Shown here piece by piece: positions 47,279 to 56,546 of a stretch of DNA of 64,000 nt. Source of the DNA: Pseudorhodoplanes sp. GTDB lineage: Bacteria; Pseudomonadota; Alphaproteobacteria; Rhizobiales; Xanthobacteraceae. Position 1 is the stretch's first letter. Every line of letters starts with the position of its first letter. Location of the stretch: the NCBI GenBank assembly GCA_019187085.1, contig JABARS010000003.1:124001-188000 (forward strand). The letters are read 5' to 3'. A program made the translations under genes and the position numbers. The notes beneath the pieces are model-generated. The model did not search any database. It worked only from the letters and a program-made list of their open reading frames with translations, and had not been told where the DNA came from.

Positions 47279-48490
47279 TCATCTTACGATGCTGGCGCCG
47301 CGAAGGGCCTGGATCTCTTCCGGCGAAAATCCGAAGGAAGCGAGAACGCCGTCGCTGTCCGCGCCAAGTGCCGTCGGCTGGCGATAGACTTTCGGCGGCG
47401 TTCGCGAAAGCCGAACGGGATTTCCCGCGAGCCGAGCCGCCTTCTGCCCGGGAATCGGGACGTCCCAGATCGTGCCGTTATGGATTGTCTGCGGATGATC
47501 GACGACGTCGGCGACGTCGTTGACCGGCGCGCACAGAATGTCCACCTTCGCCAGCCGTGCCATGCAGTCCGCCGATTTGAAGCGGGCAAACACCGGGACG
47601 AGCATTTTTTCGATCTCGCGGAGGTGCTGGATTTGCAGATCCGTCGTCGCGAACTTCGGATTTTGACTGAGGTCTTCAATTTCGAACGCGCTGCAGAGTT
47701 TTTGCAGGGGATTATCCCGGAACAGCGTCAGCACGGTCAGCCAGCCGTCTTGCGTGCGATAGACCATGGCCTGCCGGAGCCAGCTGGTGCGGTATCCATA
47801 GATTTCCTGGCTCGAAATTTCGAGCGTCTGCATCGCCAAGGCGACGTCGAAGAGCGAGGTCGAAACCATCTGCCCGCGGCCGGACCGCTGTCGTTCGACC
47901 AGCGCGGCAAGAATTCCCTGCGTCAACGACACGGCGGTGACGTAATCGACCGCTGGCGTGTTGTTGAGACGCGGGGATTCGCCGGGCTCTACGCCGCTCA
48001 TGGCCAGCCCGCTAAACGATTGAGCCAGCATGTCCTGGCCGGGAAGATCGGCCATCGGCCCGCTCTCGCCGAAGGCCGAGCCGGCGGCGTAAATCAACCG
48101 AGGGTTGCGCCGGTGAATATCGGCGAATCCAAGTCCCAGACGCTCCATCACGCCGGGACGAAAATTATGCAGCAACACGTCGGCGCGGTCGACCAACCGC
48201 AGCAGCGCGTCACGGCCTTGAGCTTCCTTGATGTCGAGGCACAACGTCCGCTTGTTACGGCAGAGCGCCGCATAGTAGCAGCTCATTTCGCCGCGATCCC
48301 GGCCGACGGTATCGAGCGTGCGAAGGATGTCTCCAGGCGCGGGACGCTCGATCTTAATGACATCGGCGCCGAAATCGCCAAGCATCTGCGCAGCCAGCGG
48401 AACCTGCATGACCATGCCGAGCTCGAGCACGACAATGCCGTCCAGGGCCATCGCCGACGAGGAAGGCTGAGGGGCTACAGGGGCGTCCAT
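47279..48490 (-). CDS. CaiB/BaiF-type CoA transferase (class III)
   Basis: A 403-aa class III CoA transferase, which moves CoA between acyl groups through Asp-anchored thioesters. LGDFGADVIKIERPAPGD near 40, NKRTLCLDIKEAQGRDAL near 100 and GQDMLAQSFSGLAM with the catalytic Asp near 175 are typical. It starts at 48490, divergent from the CaiC-like ligase at 48628, and a candidate TetR operator lies 14 nt upstream of it. Confidence 0.92.
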   Translation of the reverse strand: MDAPVAPQPSSSAMALDGIVVLELGMVMQVPLAAQMLGDFGADVIKIERPAPGDILRTLDTVGRDRGEMSCYYAALCRNKRTLCLDIKEAQGRDALLRLVDRADVLLHNFRPGVMERLGLGFADIHRRNPRLIYAAGSAFGESGPMADLPGQDMLAQSFSGLAMSGVEPGESPRLNNTPAVDYVTAVSLTQGILAALVERQRSGRGQMVSTSLFDVALAMQTLEISSQEIYGYRTSWLRQAMVYRTQDGWLTVLTLFRDNPLQKLCSAFEIEDLSQNPKFATTDLQIQHLREIEKMLVPVFARFKSADCMARLAKVDILCAPVNDVADVVDHPQTIHNGTIWDVPIPGQKAARLAGNPVRLSRTPPKVYRQPTALGADSDGVLASFGFSPEEIQALRGASIVR

Positions 48491-48503
48491 GCCGATTGCT
48501 CTA

Positions 48504-48523
48504 GATACTGGTCGTATAGTAAG
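48504..48523. promoter_or_regulatory. Candidate TetR operator 1
   Basis: GATACTGGTCGTATAGTAAG is a 20-bp imperfect dyad matching the perfect palindrome at 54582 in 14 of 20 positions. It lies in the divergent caiB/caiC-like promoter region, where a repressor would block the minus-strand gene. Confidence 0.55.
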
Positions 48524-48627
48524 TAAAAATCAGACGCGTGTAAAGCAACAGCTCCCTGGAAGGCCCGGCGGTTTTTGCGACAAAATATAATGAAGGCCGC
48601 CTCGTTTGCGGAGCAAAGGGTAATGAG

Positions 48628-50280
48628 ATGATCGGGCAGGATCGTTCGACGTGGACCGTTCGGGAAATCGCCTTGCGTCAGCTTGCCGAGTGCGGGGACC
48701 GCATTTTTGCGCAGGAGGTCGATGGCAAGACTGAGACCTACCGGACGTTCATCGGGCGCGGCATCGCATTATCCCATTTCCTGCTCGAATGTGGCGTTCA
48801 GAAGGGCGACACGGTGGCGATATTTGCCGGCAATAGCTTGCCGGGTCTGCATGCGTGGCTCTCTGCCGGGCTGATCGGGGCCGTCGAAGTGCCGATCAAT
48901 CCGAGTTACCGGGCGGATATTCTGCGGCATATCCTGACCTTGGCTAAGCCCGGTGTGATCATCGCGGATAGAGATGCGCTGCCGGCCCTGGCGGAGCTCG
49001 ATGAGCATCTCGAATTTGTGCGGGATATTGTCGTCATCGGCGATTCAAGAACAGCACCGGCAACGGTTAAAACGAGGAGGCGGCTTCACGACTATTCCCG
49101 GATCGTTGCGCGGGCGTTGGAGGCGCCCGCTGCTTCCATTCGTCCGTCGGACACGGCTTCAATTATGTTCACGTCCGGAACGACCGGTCCCTCCAAAGGC
49201 GTGATGATGCCGAACGGCCAAGTATGCCTGCTGGCGCTGCAAGCGATCCAGGCGACCGGCATGAACGGGGATGACGTCTTCTATTGTGTCCACCCGACAA
49301 ATCATATTGCCGGAAAATATATGGGCGTATTTGCGATTTTCGCCTCGGGCGGCCGCCTTGTCCTCGACCGGCGATTTGAGGCGGCTTCCTGGCTGGACCG
49401 CGTCCGGCGCTATGCGGCGACGATCAGCATCGCGCACGGTCCTATGATCGAGATGATTCATCAGACCCCGGCAAGCGCCCATGACCGCGACCATGCGATG
49501 CGCCGGCTGATGTGCTGTCCACTGCCGAAGCAGATTGCCGGTGAGTTCGAGGATCGGTTTGCTCTGCGCGGGGTCGAGATGTGGGGAATGACCGAAATCG
49601 CTTGCCCCTGCTGGACCTCGCTGGCGGCGACGCGGGTCCCGGAATCGTGCGGCCGCGCGCTATCGGATTGGTACCACGTCGCCATCGTGGATCCGGAAAC
49701 GGATGAAATCCTTGGCCCGAACATGATCGGCGAGATCGTAGTCAGGCCTCGTTACCCCTGGACGACCATGCAGGGCTATCTTGGAATGCCCCAGGAAACG
49801 GTCGAAGCTTGGCGCAACATGTGGTTTCATACGGGGGACGCGGCCCGTGTCGACGCCGACGGCAATTTTTTCTACGTCGACCGCATCAAAGACCGAATCC
49901 GTCGCCGCGCGGAGAACATCTCGTCTTACGATATAGAAACTGCCGCGAAGCAATTCCCCGGCGTTCACGAAACTGCCGCAGTGGGCGTGCCGTCCGATTA
50001 TGCAGGCGACGACGACGTCAAGCTGTGTGTCGTATCGGATCCGGCGGTCGAGGCGTCGCCGCTTGCCCTCTTGCGGTTTCTGGCGTCTCGCCTGACGCCG
50101 GCGATGGTCCCGCGCTACATCGAATTCCTGGATGCGCTGCCGCGGACGCCCACCAACAAGGTGAGGAAGCGCGAATTGCGCGATAGCGGAGTTACATCCC
50201 GCACGTGGGATCGCCAGGCCGCCGGCGTGAAGCTCCGGGAATTGATTGAAGAGGCGTCGGCTAGCGAGCGCGCCGGATAG
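48628..50280 (+). CDS. CaiC-like AMP-forming acyl-CoA ligase
   Basis: A 550-aa ANL ligase related to crotonobetaine/carnitine-CoA ligases. P-loop IMFTSGTTGPSKGVMM is near 175-190, MWGMTEIACP is the adenine motif, WFHTGDAARVDADGNFFYVDR is the hinge region (in part WFHTGDAARVD) and RTPTNKVRKREL has the C-terminal Lys. It activates a carboxylic acid and is matched with the neighbouring CoA transferases. The ATG at 48628 follows a GAGCAAAGGG stretch. Its 3' end overlaps the convergent TetR gene by 20 nt. Confidence 0.92.
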   Translation: MIGQDRSTWTVREIALRQLAECGDRIFAQEVDGKTETYRTFIGRGIALSHFLLECGVQKGDTVAIFAGNSLPGLHAWLSAGLIGAVEVPINPSYRADILRHILTLAKPGVIIADRDALPALAELDEHLEFVRDIVVIGDSRTAPATVKTRRRLHDYSRIVARALEAPAASIRPSDTASIMFTSGTTGPSKGVMMPNGQVCLLALQAIQATGMNGDDVFYCVHPTNHIAGKYMGVFAIFASGGRLVLDRRFEAASWLDRVRRYAATISIAHGPMIEMIHQTPASAHDRDHAMRRLMCCPLPKQIAGEFEDRFALRGVEMWGMTEIACPCWTSLAATRVPESCGRALSDWYHVAIVDPETDEILGPNMIGEIVVRPRYPWTTMQGYLGMPQETVEAWRNMWFHTGDAARVDADGNFFYVDRIKDRIRRRAENISSYDIETAAKQFPGVHETAAVGVPSDYAGDDDVKLCVVSDPAVEASPLALLRFLASRLTPAMVPRYIEFLDALPRTPTNKVRKRELRDSGVTSRTWDRQAAGVKLRELIEEASASERAG

Positions 50281-50908
50281 GCTTGGGACGAGGCTTTAAA
50301 CCAAGCCCCTGGAGAAACACTGTCCGCACGACCCGCACCAATTTTTCGCCGTCAATTTCTCTTCGATGATATTCCAGCATCATGCCGTCGTGAGTGGCGA
50401 CCACGGTGGATGCGATTTCGCGGGTCGGCAGATCCTTCGGCAGTTCTCCGCGCATACGGCCGGCTTCGATGATCTCCTCGAGGACGCGATATATCCGGTT
50501 GTAGATGGCCACGATCCGCTTGCCGATCGCGTCCGACCGGTGGCGGAACTCGATCGATATCTGAATCAGGCACAACAGTTCGTAAGGGCGCTCGATTCCG
50601 TGCCAGGAGCCGAAGTGGAAATACGCGACGATCTTGTCGAGCGCGGTCCCTTCAGCGCTAGTCAGATGGGCCGCGAGGGAATTGACGATATGGTCTTCGG
50701 CGATATCGAGAAGATGCAGCAGCAGCCGTTCCTTGCTGGTGAAATAAAAGAAGATGGCCCCCTTCGTCATCCCCACCGCCTCTGCAATTTCTTGCAAAGT
50801 CGTCGCATGATAGCCCTTCATGACGATGAGCTGGAACGCCGCCTGTGAAAGCCGCTGGATGCTATCCTCGCGGAGTTCGGCATTCTTTGCGGCTTTTCTG
50901 GGCGGCAA
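50261..50908 (-). CDS. TetR-family regulator
   Basis: A 215-aa TetR repressor. The HTH spans about 20-65 (QLIVMKGYHATTLQEIAEAVGMTKGAIFFYFTSKE, in part TTLQEIAEAVGMTKGAIFFYF), followed by a helical ligand domain. It begins at a TTG at 50908 with AGGAG eight bases upstream; no ATG upstream of the HTH fits. It is the likely regulator of the surrounding CoA-ester cluster through the three 20-bp palindromes at 48504, 54582 and 55641. Acyl-CoA effectors are usual for such clusters. Confidence 0.9.
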   Translation of the reverse strand: MPPRKAAKNAELREDSIQRLSQAAFQLIVMKGYHATTLQEIAEAVGMTKGAIFFYFTSKERLLLHLLDIAEDHIVNSLAAHLTSAEGTALDKIVAYFHFGSWHGIERPYELLCLIQISIEFRHRSDAIGKRIVAIYNRIYRVLEEIIEAGRMRGELPKDLPTREIASTVVATHDGMMLEYHRREIDGEKLVRVVRTVFLQGLGLKPRPKPIRRAR

Positions 50909-50985
50909 TATACCGTCTCCTCTAATTCATTATCGAAACCCGCGGCCGGGCGAATAGAGGCGACGGCCGGGCCGCCGAGTTAATA

Positions 50986-52167
50986 TCAAAGCGGCGGCCA
51001 TGCCAGTCCAGTTATCTTCTCGGATGAGGCGGCAGCGATCCGTTGGGCGTGCTCAGTCGGATATCCGACGCTGCACAATATTTCAACAGTCTTGTCGGCG
51101 AGGTCGATCGGCTGGGGTGAACCGGGCGTCGCCGACAGGATTGGAGCGACGATCGTCCTGTCGTGCGGCAGATTCGCATGCCGCGCGCCATTGTGCGGAT
51201 GGGCGAGGGCTTCGCCCGGGTCCAAAACCGGCGAAACACAGGCATCGCGCCCGTCGAAGACACCGGCCCAGACGTCGCGCGGACGTGTGGCAAAGCTGCG
51301 TTCGAAACGAGCGGTGAGTGCCGGCCAGATTGAACGATCCAAATGGTTGGGCGGCGGCGCATCGGCATATTCCAGCGTTTGCCACAGATTCTCGAAAAAG
51401 CGTCGCTCGAGGGCGCCGACGGCGATAAACCGGCCATCGGCGCATCGATAGCAGCGGTAGAATGGCGCGTTGCCGGCGACCAAGCCATCGCCGCGCGCCT
51501 GTAGCACCGGCTCGCCCCAGTCGGGAAAATGCATGGTCATCATCGACATGCAGCCGTCGACCATCGATGCGTCGACGTATTGACCTTCGCCGGACGTCGC
51601 GCGCGCATAGAGCGCGAACATGATGCCGAGAGCGGCAAAAAGACTGCCGCCGGCGAAGTCGGCGAGCAAATTGAGAGGAAATGCCGGAACGTCGGTTTCC
51701 GGGCCGAACGCGCCAAGCGCGCCGGAAATGGCGAGATAGTTCAGGTCATGCCCGGCCTCTTGCGAAAGGGATCCACTTTGGCCGTAGCCGGTCAGCGAGC
51801 AATAGACGAGGCGCGGATTGATGCTGCGCAGCGTCTCGTAATCGATGCCCAATCGCCCGGTAACGCCCGGTCGATAGCCTTCGACGACGACGTCTGCGGT
51901 CTTGGCAAGACGATGGAATGCGTCGCGGCCGTCAGGGCTTTTGAGGTTCAGATTGATGAAGCGTTTTCCGCGCGCCAATGCGGCGATCGGCAGGCTGCCG
52001 GCCCCGCCTCCGACCACGATGACCTCGGCGCCCATGTCGGCCAGCAGCATCGTGCAGTACGGCCCAGGCGCCAGGCGCGTCAAATCGAGGATGCGGATGC
52101 CTTGCAAAGCCTTATGCCGCGGTAGTGCGGAATCATTGCGAGGCGCGGCATTTGTTTGCTGGACCAT
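50986..52167 (-). CDS. CaiB family protein, alpha-methylacyl-CoA racemase-like
   Basis: A 393-aa class III CoA-transferase-fold protein. GHDLNYLAISGALGAFG carries the His and Asp seen in alpha-methylacyl-CoA racemases, and LAPGPYCTMLLADMGAEVI is the N-terminal CoA site (in part PGPYCTMLLADMGAEV). It may therefore epimerise a 2-methylacyl-CoA instead of transferring CoA. I chose the ATG at 52167 because AGGA is nine bases upstream; ATGs at 52173 and 52197 are alternatives. It stands between the TetR gene and the Fe-ADH gene on the same strand. Confidence 0.88.
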   Translation of the reverse strand: MVQQTNAAPRNDSALPRHKALQGIRILDLTRLAPGPYCTMLLADMGAEVIVVGGGAGSLPIAALARGKRFINLNLKSPDGRDAFHRLAKTADVVVEGYRPGVTGRLGIDYETLRSINPRLVYCSLTGYGQSGSLSQEAGHDLNYLAISGALGAFGPETDVPAFPLNLLADFAGGSLFAALGIMFALYARATSGEGQYVDASMVDGCMSMMTMHFPDWGEPVLQARGDGLVAGNAPFYRCYRCADGRFIAVGALERRFFENLWQTLEYADAPPPNHLDRSIWPALTARFERSFATRPRDVWAGVFDGRDACVSPVLDPGEALAHPHNGARHANLPHDRTIVAPILSATPGSPQPIDLADKTVEILCSVGYPTEHAQRIAAASSEKITGLAWPPL

Positions 52168-52258
52168 TGCCATTATTCCTCGCGTCAGCGGCGTCATTAA
52201 CCCATCGGGGTATGTGGAACGCAGAACTACTGTTTAAGTCGGACGAAATTTGTCACGG

Positions 52259-53392
52259 CTAGGCCATGGCCTCGGCGAAAAGGCGTTCGTAGTCCTGGGC
52301 GCTGGCAGGCCGCGGGTTGGTGGCCGACGAATGATCGTTCACCGTGTCGGCAAGCTTAGCCGCCGTGTGAGACGGGGTCAGGCCCATGGCGGAGAGACTT
52401 TTGGGCAGGCCTAAATCGCTATTCAGCTTGACGATTTCCGCGGACAGGTCGGCGCCGTCCAGCAACCCCATGGCGGCCTTCAGGGCGCGATACTTGGCGT
52501 CGTTGGACGGCGCGTTGAAGCGGAGCACGGCCGGCAGGATGACCGCGTTCAGCGTGCCATGATGCAATCGCGGCGAGGACAAACCTCCGAGCGCGTGCGA
52601 CATGGCGTGGACAGCGCCCAGGCCCTTCTGGAAGGTCATGCCGCCCTGCAGCGCGGCCATCATCATCTCGGTCCTGGCCTCGATATCTTTGCCGTTATGC
52701 GTTGCCTTTCTGATGAAGCGAGCGGCGCGGCTAAGCCCGTCGAGCGCGATGGCATCGGCGGGCGGATTGTAGCGAGGGCTCAAATAGGTCTCGATGCAGT
52801 GGGTCACGGCGTCCATGCCGGTCGCGGCCGTGAGCAGCGGCGGCAACCCGAGCGTCAGCTCCGGGTCGCAGATGGCGACGTTCGGGATCATGTGCGGCGA
52901 GATAAAGCCGAGCTTGCGGCCGTCGTTGAGCGTAATGAGCGCCGCGCGCCCGACCTCGCTGCCGGTGCCCGCCGTGGTGGGGACGGCGATGACCGGCGGC
53001 TTGCGCGCCGTGATTTTGTCCAATCCGCCCAGGATCACCGCATATTGCGCCAGCGGCTCCGGATGAGTGACCAGCAGGGCGACGGCCTTGGCAAGGTCCA
53101 GCGGCGAGCCGCCGCCAAGCGCGACGATCGAATCGCACGAAGCGGCGCGGAACAGGTCGCGCGCTTCCAGAGAGGCTGCTTCAGTCGGGTTTTCCGGCGT
53201 TCCGTCATAAACTGGCGGTTCACCCGGCAGCCCACCAGCATTGATCACATGTTCGACCAGCCCGGCCGCAACGAGCCCCTTATCCGTTACGATAAGCGGA
53301 CGCTTGACGGAGAGCAGCCGCAGTTCATCGGCAATCGTTTTGACGGCGCCGGCATCGAATTGAATTCTGGTCAAATAGGTGATGAGGCTCAT
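52259..53392 (-). CDS. Iron-containing (type III) alcohol dehydrogenase
   Basis: A 377-aa Fe-dependent dehydrogenase. GGGSPLDLAKAVALL is the NAD site, VPTTAGTGSEVGR the phosphate loop, and HAMSHALGG plus HHGTLNAVILP hold the metal His residues. It oxidises an alcohol or reduces an aldehyde or keto acid. It starts 5 nt after the acyl-CoA dehydrogenase stop at 53398 and is thus co-transcribed with it under the operator at 54582. Confidence 0.93.
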   Translation of the reverse strand: MSLITYLTRIQFDAGAVKTIADELRLLSVKRPLIVTDKGLVAAGLVEHVINAGGLPGEPPVYDGTPENPTEAASLEARDLFRAASCDSIVALGGGSPLDLAKAVALLVTHPEPLAQYAVILGGLDKITARKPPVIAVPTTAGTGSEVGRAALITLNDGRKLGFISPHMIPNVAICDPELTLGLPPLLTAATGMDAVTHCIETYLSPRYNPPADAIALDGLSRAARFIRKATHNGKDIEARTEMMMAALQGGMTFQKGLGAVHAMSHALGGLSSPRLHHGTLNAVILPAVLRFNAPSNDAKYRALKAAMGLLDGADLSAEIVKLNSDLGLPKSLSAMGLTPSHTAAKLADTVNDHSSATNPRPASAQDYERLFAEAMA

Positions 53393-53397
53393 GGTCT

Positions 53398-54531
53398 CTA
53401 TTCCAATCCGTCATAGACATGCTTGGCGATGATCAGCCGCTGGATCTCGTTCGTCCCTTCGTAGATTTGCGTGATCTTGGCATCCCGCATCATCCGCTCG
53501 ACCGGGAAATCACAGGTGTAACCGGCGCCGCCATGGAGTTGCACCGCCTGGGTCGTCACCTCCATCGCCATGTCGCTACACAGCAACTTCGCCATGGAGG
53601 CGAGCGAACGAGCGGCCGGATCCTTCGCTGAGAGCGCGTGTGCCGCGCGGTAGAGCAGTGAGCGAGATGCTTCGATCTTGGTGGCCAGATCGGCGACAAT
53701 GCCGCGGATCATCTGGAAGCGCGATACCACCTGTCCGAACTGCTCACGGCCGGTGGTATATTTTACCGCCGCCTCGAACGCGCCTTGTGCGATCCCGAGC
53801 GCCTGAGCGCCGATCAGGATGCGGGTGTACGATAGGGAATCGGTGATGTAGTTGTAGCCCTTCGCCGGATCGCCTACGCAGCGATATTCGGGAATGCGGC
53901 AATTGTCGAAGATCACGTCGGCCGTCGGGCTGCCGCGAATTCCGAGCTTCTTTTCCTTCTTTCCGAACGAGAGGCCCGGATCGTCCTTGTGCACGGCAAA
54001 CAGGCCGAACGTTTTTTCGCCGGTGCGTGCCAGCACGGTATACCAGTCCGATCGCGTCGCATTGCTGATGAAGCGCTTTTGCCCCTTGAGAACCCACTCG
54101 TTCCCGTCCTTCTCTGCGCGCGTCTTGAGAGCGAACAGGTTGGAGCCGGTCTGCGGCTCCGTCAGGCATATCGAAAAGACGGTATCGCCCTTTGTGGCGG
54201 GCCGAATGACCTCTTCGCGCAGTCTCTCCGACCCGTGCTTCGCGATCGGCACTGATCCAGCCCAGATGACCATCAAGGTGAGCGAGGACGAAGCGCAGAC
54301 GCGGCCGAGCTCTTCGAGCGCGATCGACTGGATGAGCACATCGCCGTCCTGCCCGCCGATCGCCTCCTCGAACGCCAGGCCGACGAGGCCGAGTTCTTTG
54401 AATGCCTTCAGCGATTCTTCGGGAAAACGTGCCTCTTCATCGTAAGCACGCGCGTGCGGCTCAATTTTCTCGGTGGCAAGACGCCGGACATTTTTCCGGA
54501 AGTCCTCGTAAATCTCACTGTCATTCATCAT
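53398..54531 (-). CDS. Acyl-CoA dehydrogenase
   Basis: A 377-aa tetrameric-type FAD acyl-CoA dehydrogenase. CLTEPQTGSNLFALKTRA is the middle-domain signature (in part TEPQTGSN), LHGGAGYTCDFPVERMMRD the second family signature, and QIYEGTNEIQR holds the catalytic Glu. It would introduce the alpha-beta double bond into a short or branched acyl-CoA. GAGGTGCG lies just before the ATG at 54531. It is the first gene of the operon with Fe-ADH, downstream of a perfect 20-bp palindrome. Confidence 0.95.
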   Translation of the reverse strand: MMNDSEIYEDFRKNVRRLATEKIEPHARAYDEEARFPEESLKAFKELGLVGLAFEEAIGGQDGDVLIQSIALEELGRVCASSSLTLMVIWAGSVPIAKHGSERLREEVIRPATKGDTVFSICLTEPQTGSNLFALKTRAEKDGNEWVLKGQKRFISNATRSDWYTVLARTGEKTFGLFAVHKDDPGLSFGKKEKKLGIRGSPTADVIFDNCRIPEYRCVGDPAKGYNYITDSLSYTRILIGAQALGIAQGAFEAAVKYTTGREQFGQVVSRFQMIRGIVADLATKIEASRSLLYRAAHALSAKDPAARSLASMAKLLCSDMAMEVTTQAVQLHGGAGYTCDFPVERMMRDAKITQIYEGTNEIQRLIIAKHVYDGLE

Positions 54532-54581
54532 CGCACCTCGTCGATCTTGCTGGTGACGCTCCGCTTCCCGGAAAGAAGTAA

Positions 54582-54601
54582 CATACTATCCGTATAGTAT
54601 G
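54582..54601. promoter_or_regulatory. Candidate TetR operator 2 (perfect palindrome)
   Basis: CATACTATCCGTATAGTATG has perfect 8-bp arms around CCGT. It is 51 nt upstream of the acyl-CoA dehydrogenase start and just past the stop of the oxidoreductase at 54624. Related sites at 48504 and 55641 support a shared repressor. Confidence 0.7.
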
Positions 54602-54623
54602 GAAGCTCGTTAATTTGGGAAGA

Positions 54624-55610
54624 TCAGTTCTCGCCTTTCGGCCGCAGGATCAGCTTTCCCTTCGCCTTCCGGCCGGTCATCAGTCTCATCGCTTGCTCGA
54701 TGCCTTCCAGCGGAAACACCGCATCGACATGCGCCGAAATCCTGCCGCCGGCACACCACGACATAAGCGTCGATAGATTGGCACGGTAACGATCGGGTTC
54801 ACGGTTCACCCATCCGCCGAAATTCACACCGACGACATCGCAGTTCTTCAGCAGGATGATGTTGGCTGGAAACCTCGGAATTTCCCCGCCGGCAAAGCCG
54901 ACAACCGCAAACCGGCCACCCCAGGCCATACAACGCAAGGTTGGCTCGGCGTAGGCAATGCCGACTGGATCGTAGACTATATCGACGCCGCGCTCGCCGG
55001 TTAATCGGCGCAATGCCTGTCTCAGGTCCTCCTGGGCATAATTTACCAAATCGTCCGCGCCATGCTTGTGCGCCAGCGCAAGCTTCTCGTCGGAGGACGC
55101 GCAGGCGATAACCCGCGCACCCATCAGCTTGCCGACCTCCACCGCGGATAACCCGGCGCCGCCCGAAGCACCGAGCACCACGAGCGTCTCGTCCTTTTTG
55201 AGCCGGCTGCGGTCCTTGAGCGCATAGAGCGAGGTGCCGTACGTCACCGGAATACCGGCGGCGCGGTCGAAATCGAGAGAGTCGGGCAGCTTTACCAGCC
55301 GCGCGGCGTCGACCGCGATGCGCTCACATGCCGCACCGAACCCACAAAAGCCCGCGACACGGTCGCCGGGTTGAACGTGTGTGACGCCTCCGCCGATCTG
55401 GTCCGCAACGCCGGCGAATTCGCCGCAGGGCGAAAACGGAAGCTCCGGCTTGATCTGATATTTCCCCGTAATGAGCAGCGTATCGGAGAAATTGAGTGCC
55501 GCTGCCTTGACGGCCACGACGACTTCGCCGGGCCGCGGTGTTGGCGCCGGCAGGTCGGCGACCTCGAGATCGTCAGGACCGCCAAGACGGGTGCAAAGAA
55601 CGGCCTTCAT
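54624..55610 (-). CDS. NADPH:quinone oxidoreductase-like MDR enzyme
   Basis: A 328-aa zinc-independent medium-chain reductase. The N-terminal catalytic domain is followed by a nucleotide-binding domain with VLGASGGAGLSAVEVGKLMGA near 145-165 (in part GASGGAGLSAVE), and the ending IEQAMRLMTGRKAKGKLIL is typical. These act on quinones or on alpha-beta-unsaturated carbonyls and enoyl-CoAs. The ATG at 55610 is preceded by GCGGGAAAC; the open frame to 55763 is not coding-like. An operator-like dyad lies 31 nt upstream. Confidence 0.92.
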   Translation of the reverse strand: MKAVLCTRLGGPDDLEVADLPAPTPRPGEVVVAVKAAALNFSDTLLITGKYQIKPELPFSPCGEFAGVADQIGGGVTHVQPGDRVAGFCGFGAACERIAVDAARLVKLPDSLDFDRAAGIPVTYGTSLYALKDRSRLKKDETLVVLGASGGAGLSAVEVGKLMGARVIACASSDEKLALAHKHGADDLVNYAQEDLRQALRRLTGERGVDIVYDPVGIAYAEPTLRCMAWGGRFAVVGFAGGEIPRFPANIILLKNCDVVGVNFGGWVNREPDRYRANLSTLMSWCAGGRISAHVDAVFPLEGIEQAMRLMTGRKAKGKLILRPKGEN

Positions 55611-55640
55611 CAGTTTCCCGCGGCTACAAAAACGCATTTG

Positions 55641-55660
55641 CATACTGACCGACTGGTATG
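55641..55660. promoter_or_regulatory. Candidate TetR operator 3
   Basis: CATACTGACCGACTGGTATG shares both outer pentamers and the central CG with the site at 54582. It is placed between the oxidoreductase gene and transporter system 3, so one repressor could control both directions. Confidence 0.6.
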
Positions 55661-55790
55661 TAACATGGGCCTCAACAATATGCCAGTGCGCGAAAATCGT
55701 GATCGGGCTGCCGAGCAAAACTTGGGACAAGGGCAAACGATCGTTTTCGCCGACAGATGGCAAGTCGTGTCATGAGGAAGCGGCGCGTCA

Positions 55791-56546
55791 ATGCGTAATG
55801 ATATCATTCTTGAAGCCGGCGGCCTGACCAAGGACTTCGCCGGCTTTGTCGCCGTCAACGGCGTCGACCTGCAGGTTCGCCGCGGCACCATTCATGCCCT
55901 GATCGGCCCGAACGGCGCCGGCAAGACCACCTGCTTCAATCTGCTCACCAAGTTCCTTCAGCCCACGCGCGGCCGCATCCTTTTCAAGGGCGAGGACATC
56001 ACCGCCATGCAGCCGGCCGACGTGGCGCGGCTCGGACTGGTGCGCTCGTTCCAGATATCGGCGGTGTTCCCGCACATGAGCGTCCTGGAGAACGTGCGCA
56101 TCGCCTTGCAGCGCGCGCGCGGCGGCTCGTTCGATTTCTGGCGCTCGACCGCGGTGCTCGACACTTTCAACGAGCGCGCCATGGCGCTGATCGCCGATGT
56201 CGGGCTGTCGTCTTTCGCCGACTGGGTCGCGGTGGAACTGCCTTATGGCCGCAAGCGCGCGCTCGAGATCGCCACCACGCTGGCGCTCGATCCCGAGATG
56301 CTGCTGCTCGACGAGCCGACCGCCGGCATGGGCCACGAGGACATCGACCGCATCGCGCAGCTCATCAAGCGCGTCGCCGCCGACCGCACCGTGCTGATGG
56401 TCGAGCACAACCTTTCGGTCGTCGCCGATCTCTCCGACCACATCACCGTGCTCACGCGCGGCCGCGTCCTGGCCGAAGGCGACTACGACAGCGTGTCGAC
56501 CAACGCTGAAGTGCGCGAGGCCTACATGGGGGTGGGGCATGCTTGA
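55791..56546 (+). CDS. livG: HAAT-type ATPase, LivG (system 3)
   Basis: A 251-aa LivG-type ATPase with Walker A GPNGAGKTT near 42, a LivG-type degenerate signature LPYGRKRALEIATTLA near 151 and Walker B LLLDEPTAGMGHED near 173. It is first in the operon LivG-LivF-SBP-LivH-LivM, unlike system 1, where the ATPases come last. GAGGAAG lies about 11 nt before the ATG. Confidence 0.93.
   Translation: MRNDIILEAGGLTKDFAGFVAVNGVDLQVRRGTIHALIGPNGAGKTTCFNLLTKFLQPTRGRILFKGEDITAMQPADVARLGLVRSFQISAVFPHMSVLENVRIALQRARGGSFDFWRSTAVLDTFNERAMALIADVGLSSFADWVAVELPYGRKRALEIATTLALDPEMLLLDEPTAGMGHEDIDRIAQLIKRVAADRTVLMVEHNLSVVADLSDHITVLTRGRVLAEGDYDSVSTNAEVREAYMGVGHA

Noticed and set aside
52198..52258. Fourth TetR operator before the racemase-like gene
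   Set aside because: Only the right half (GGTATG) resembles the sites; the left half does not match.
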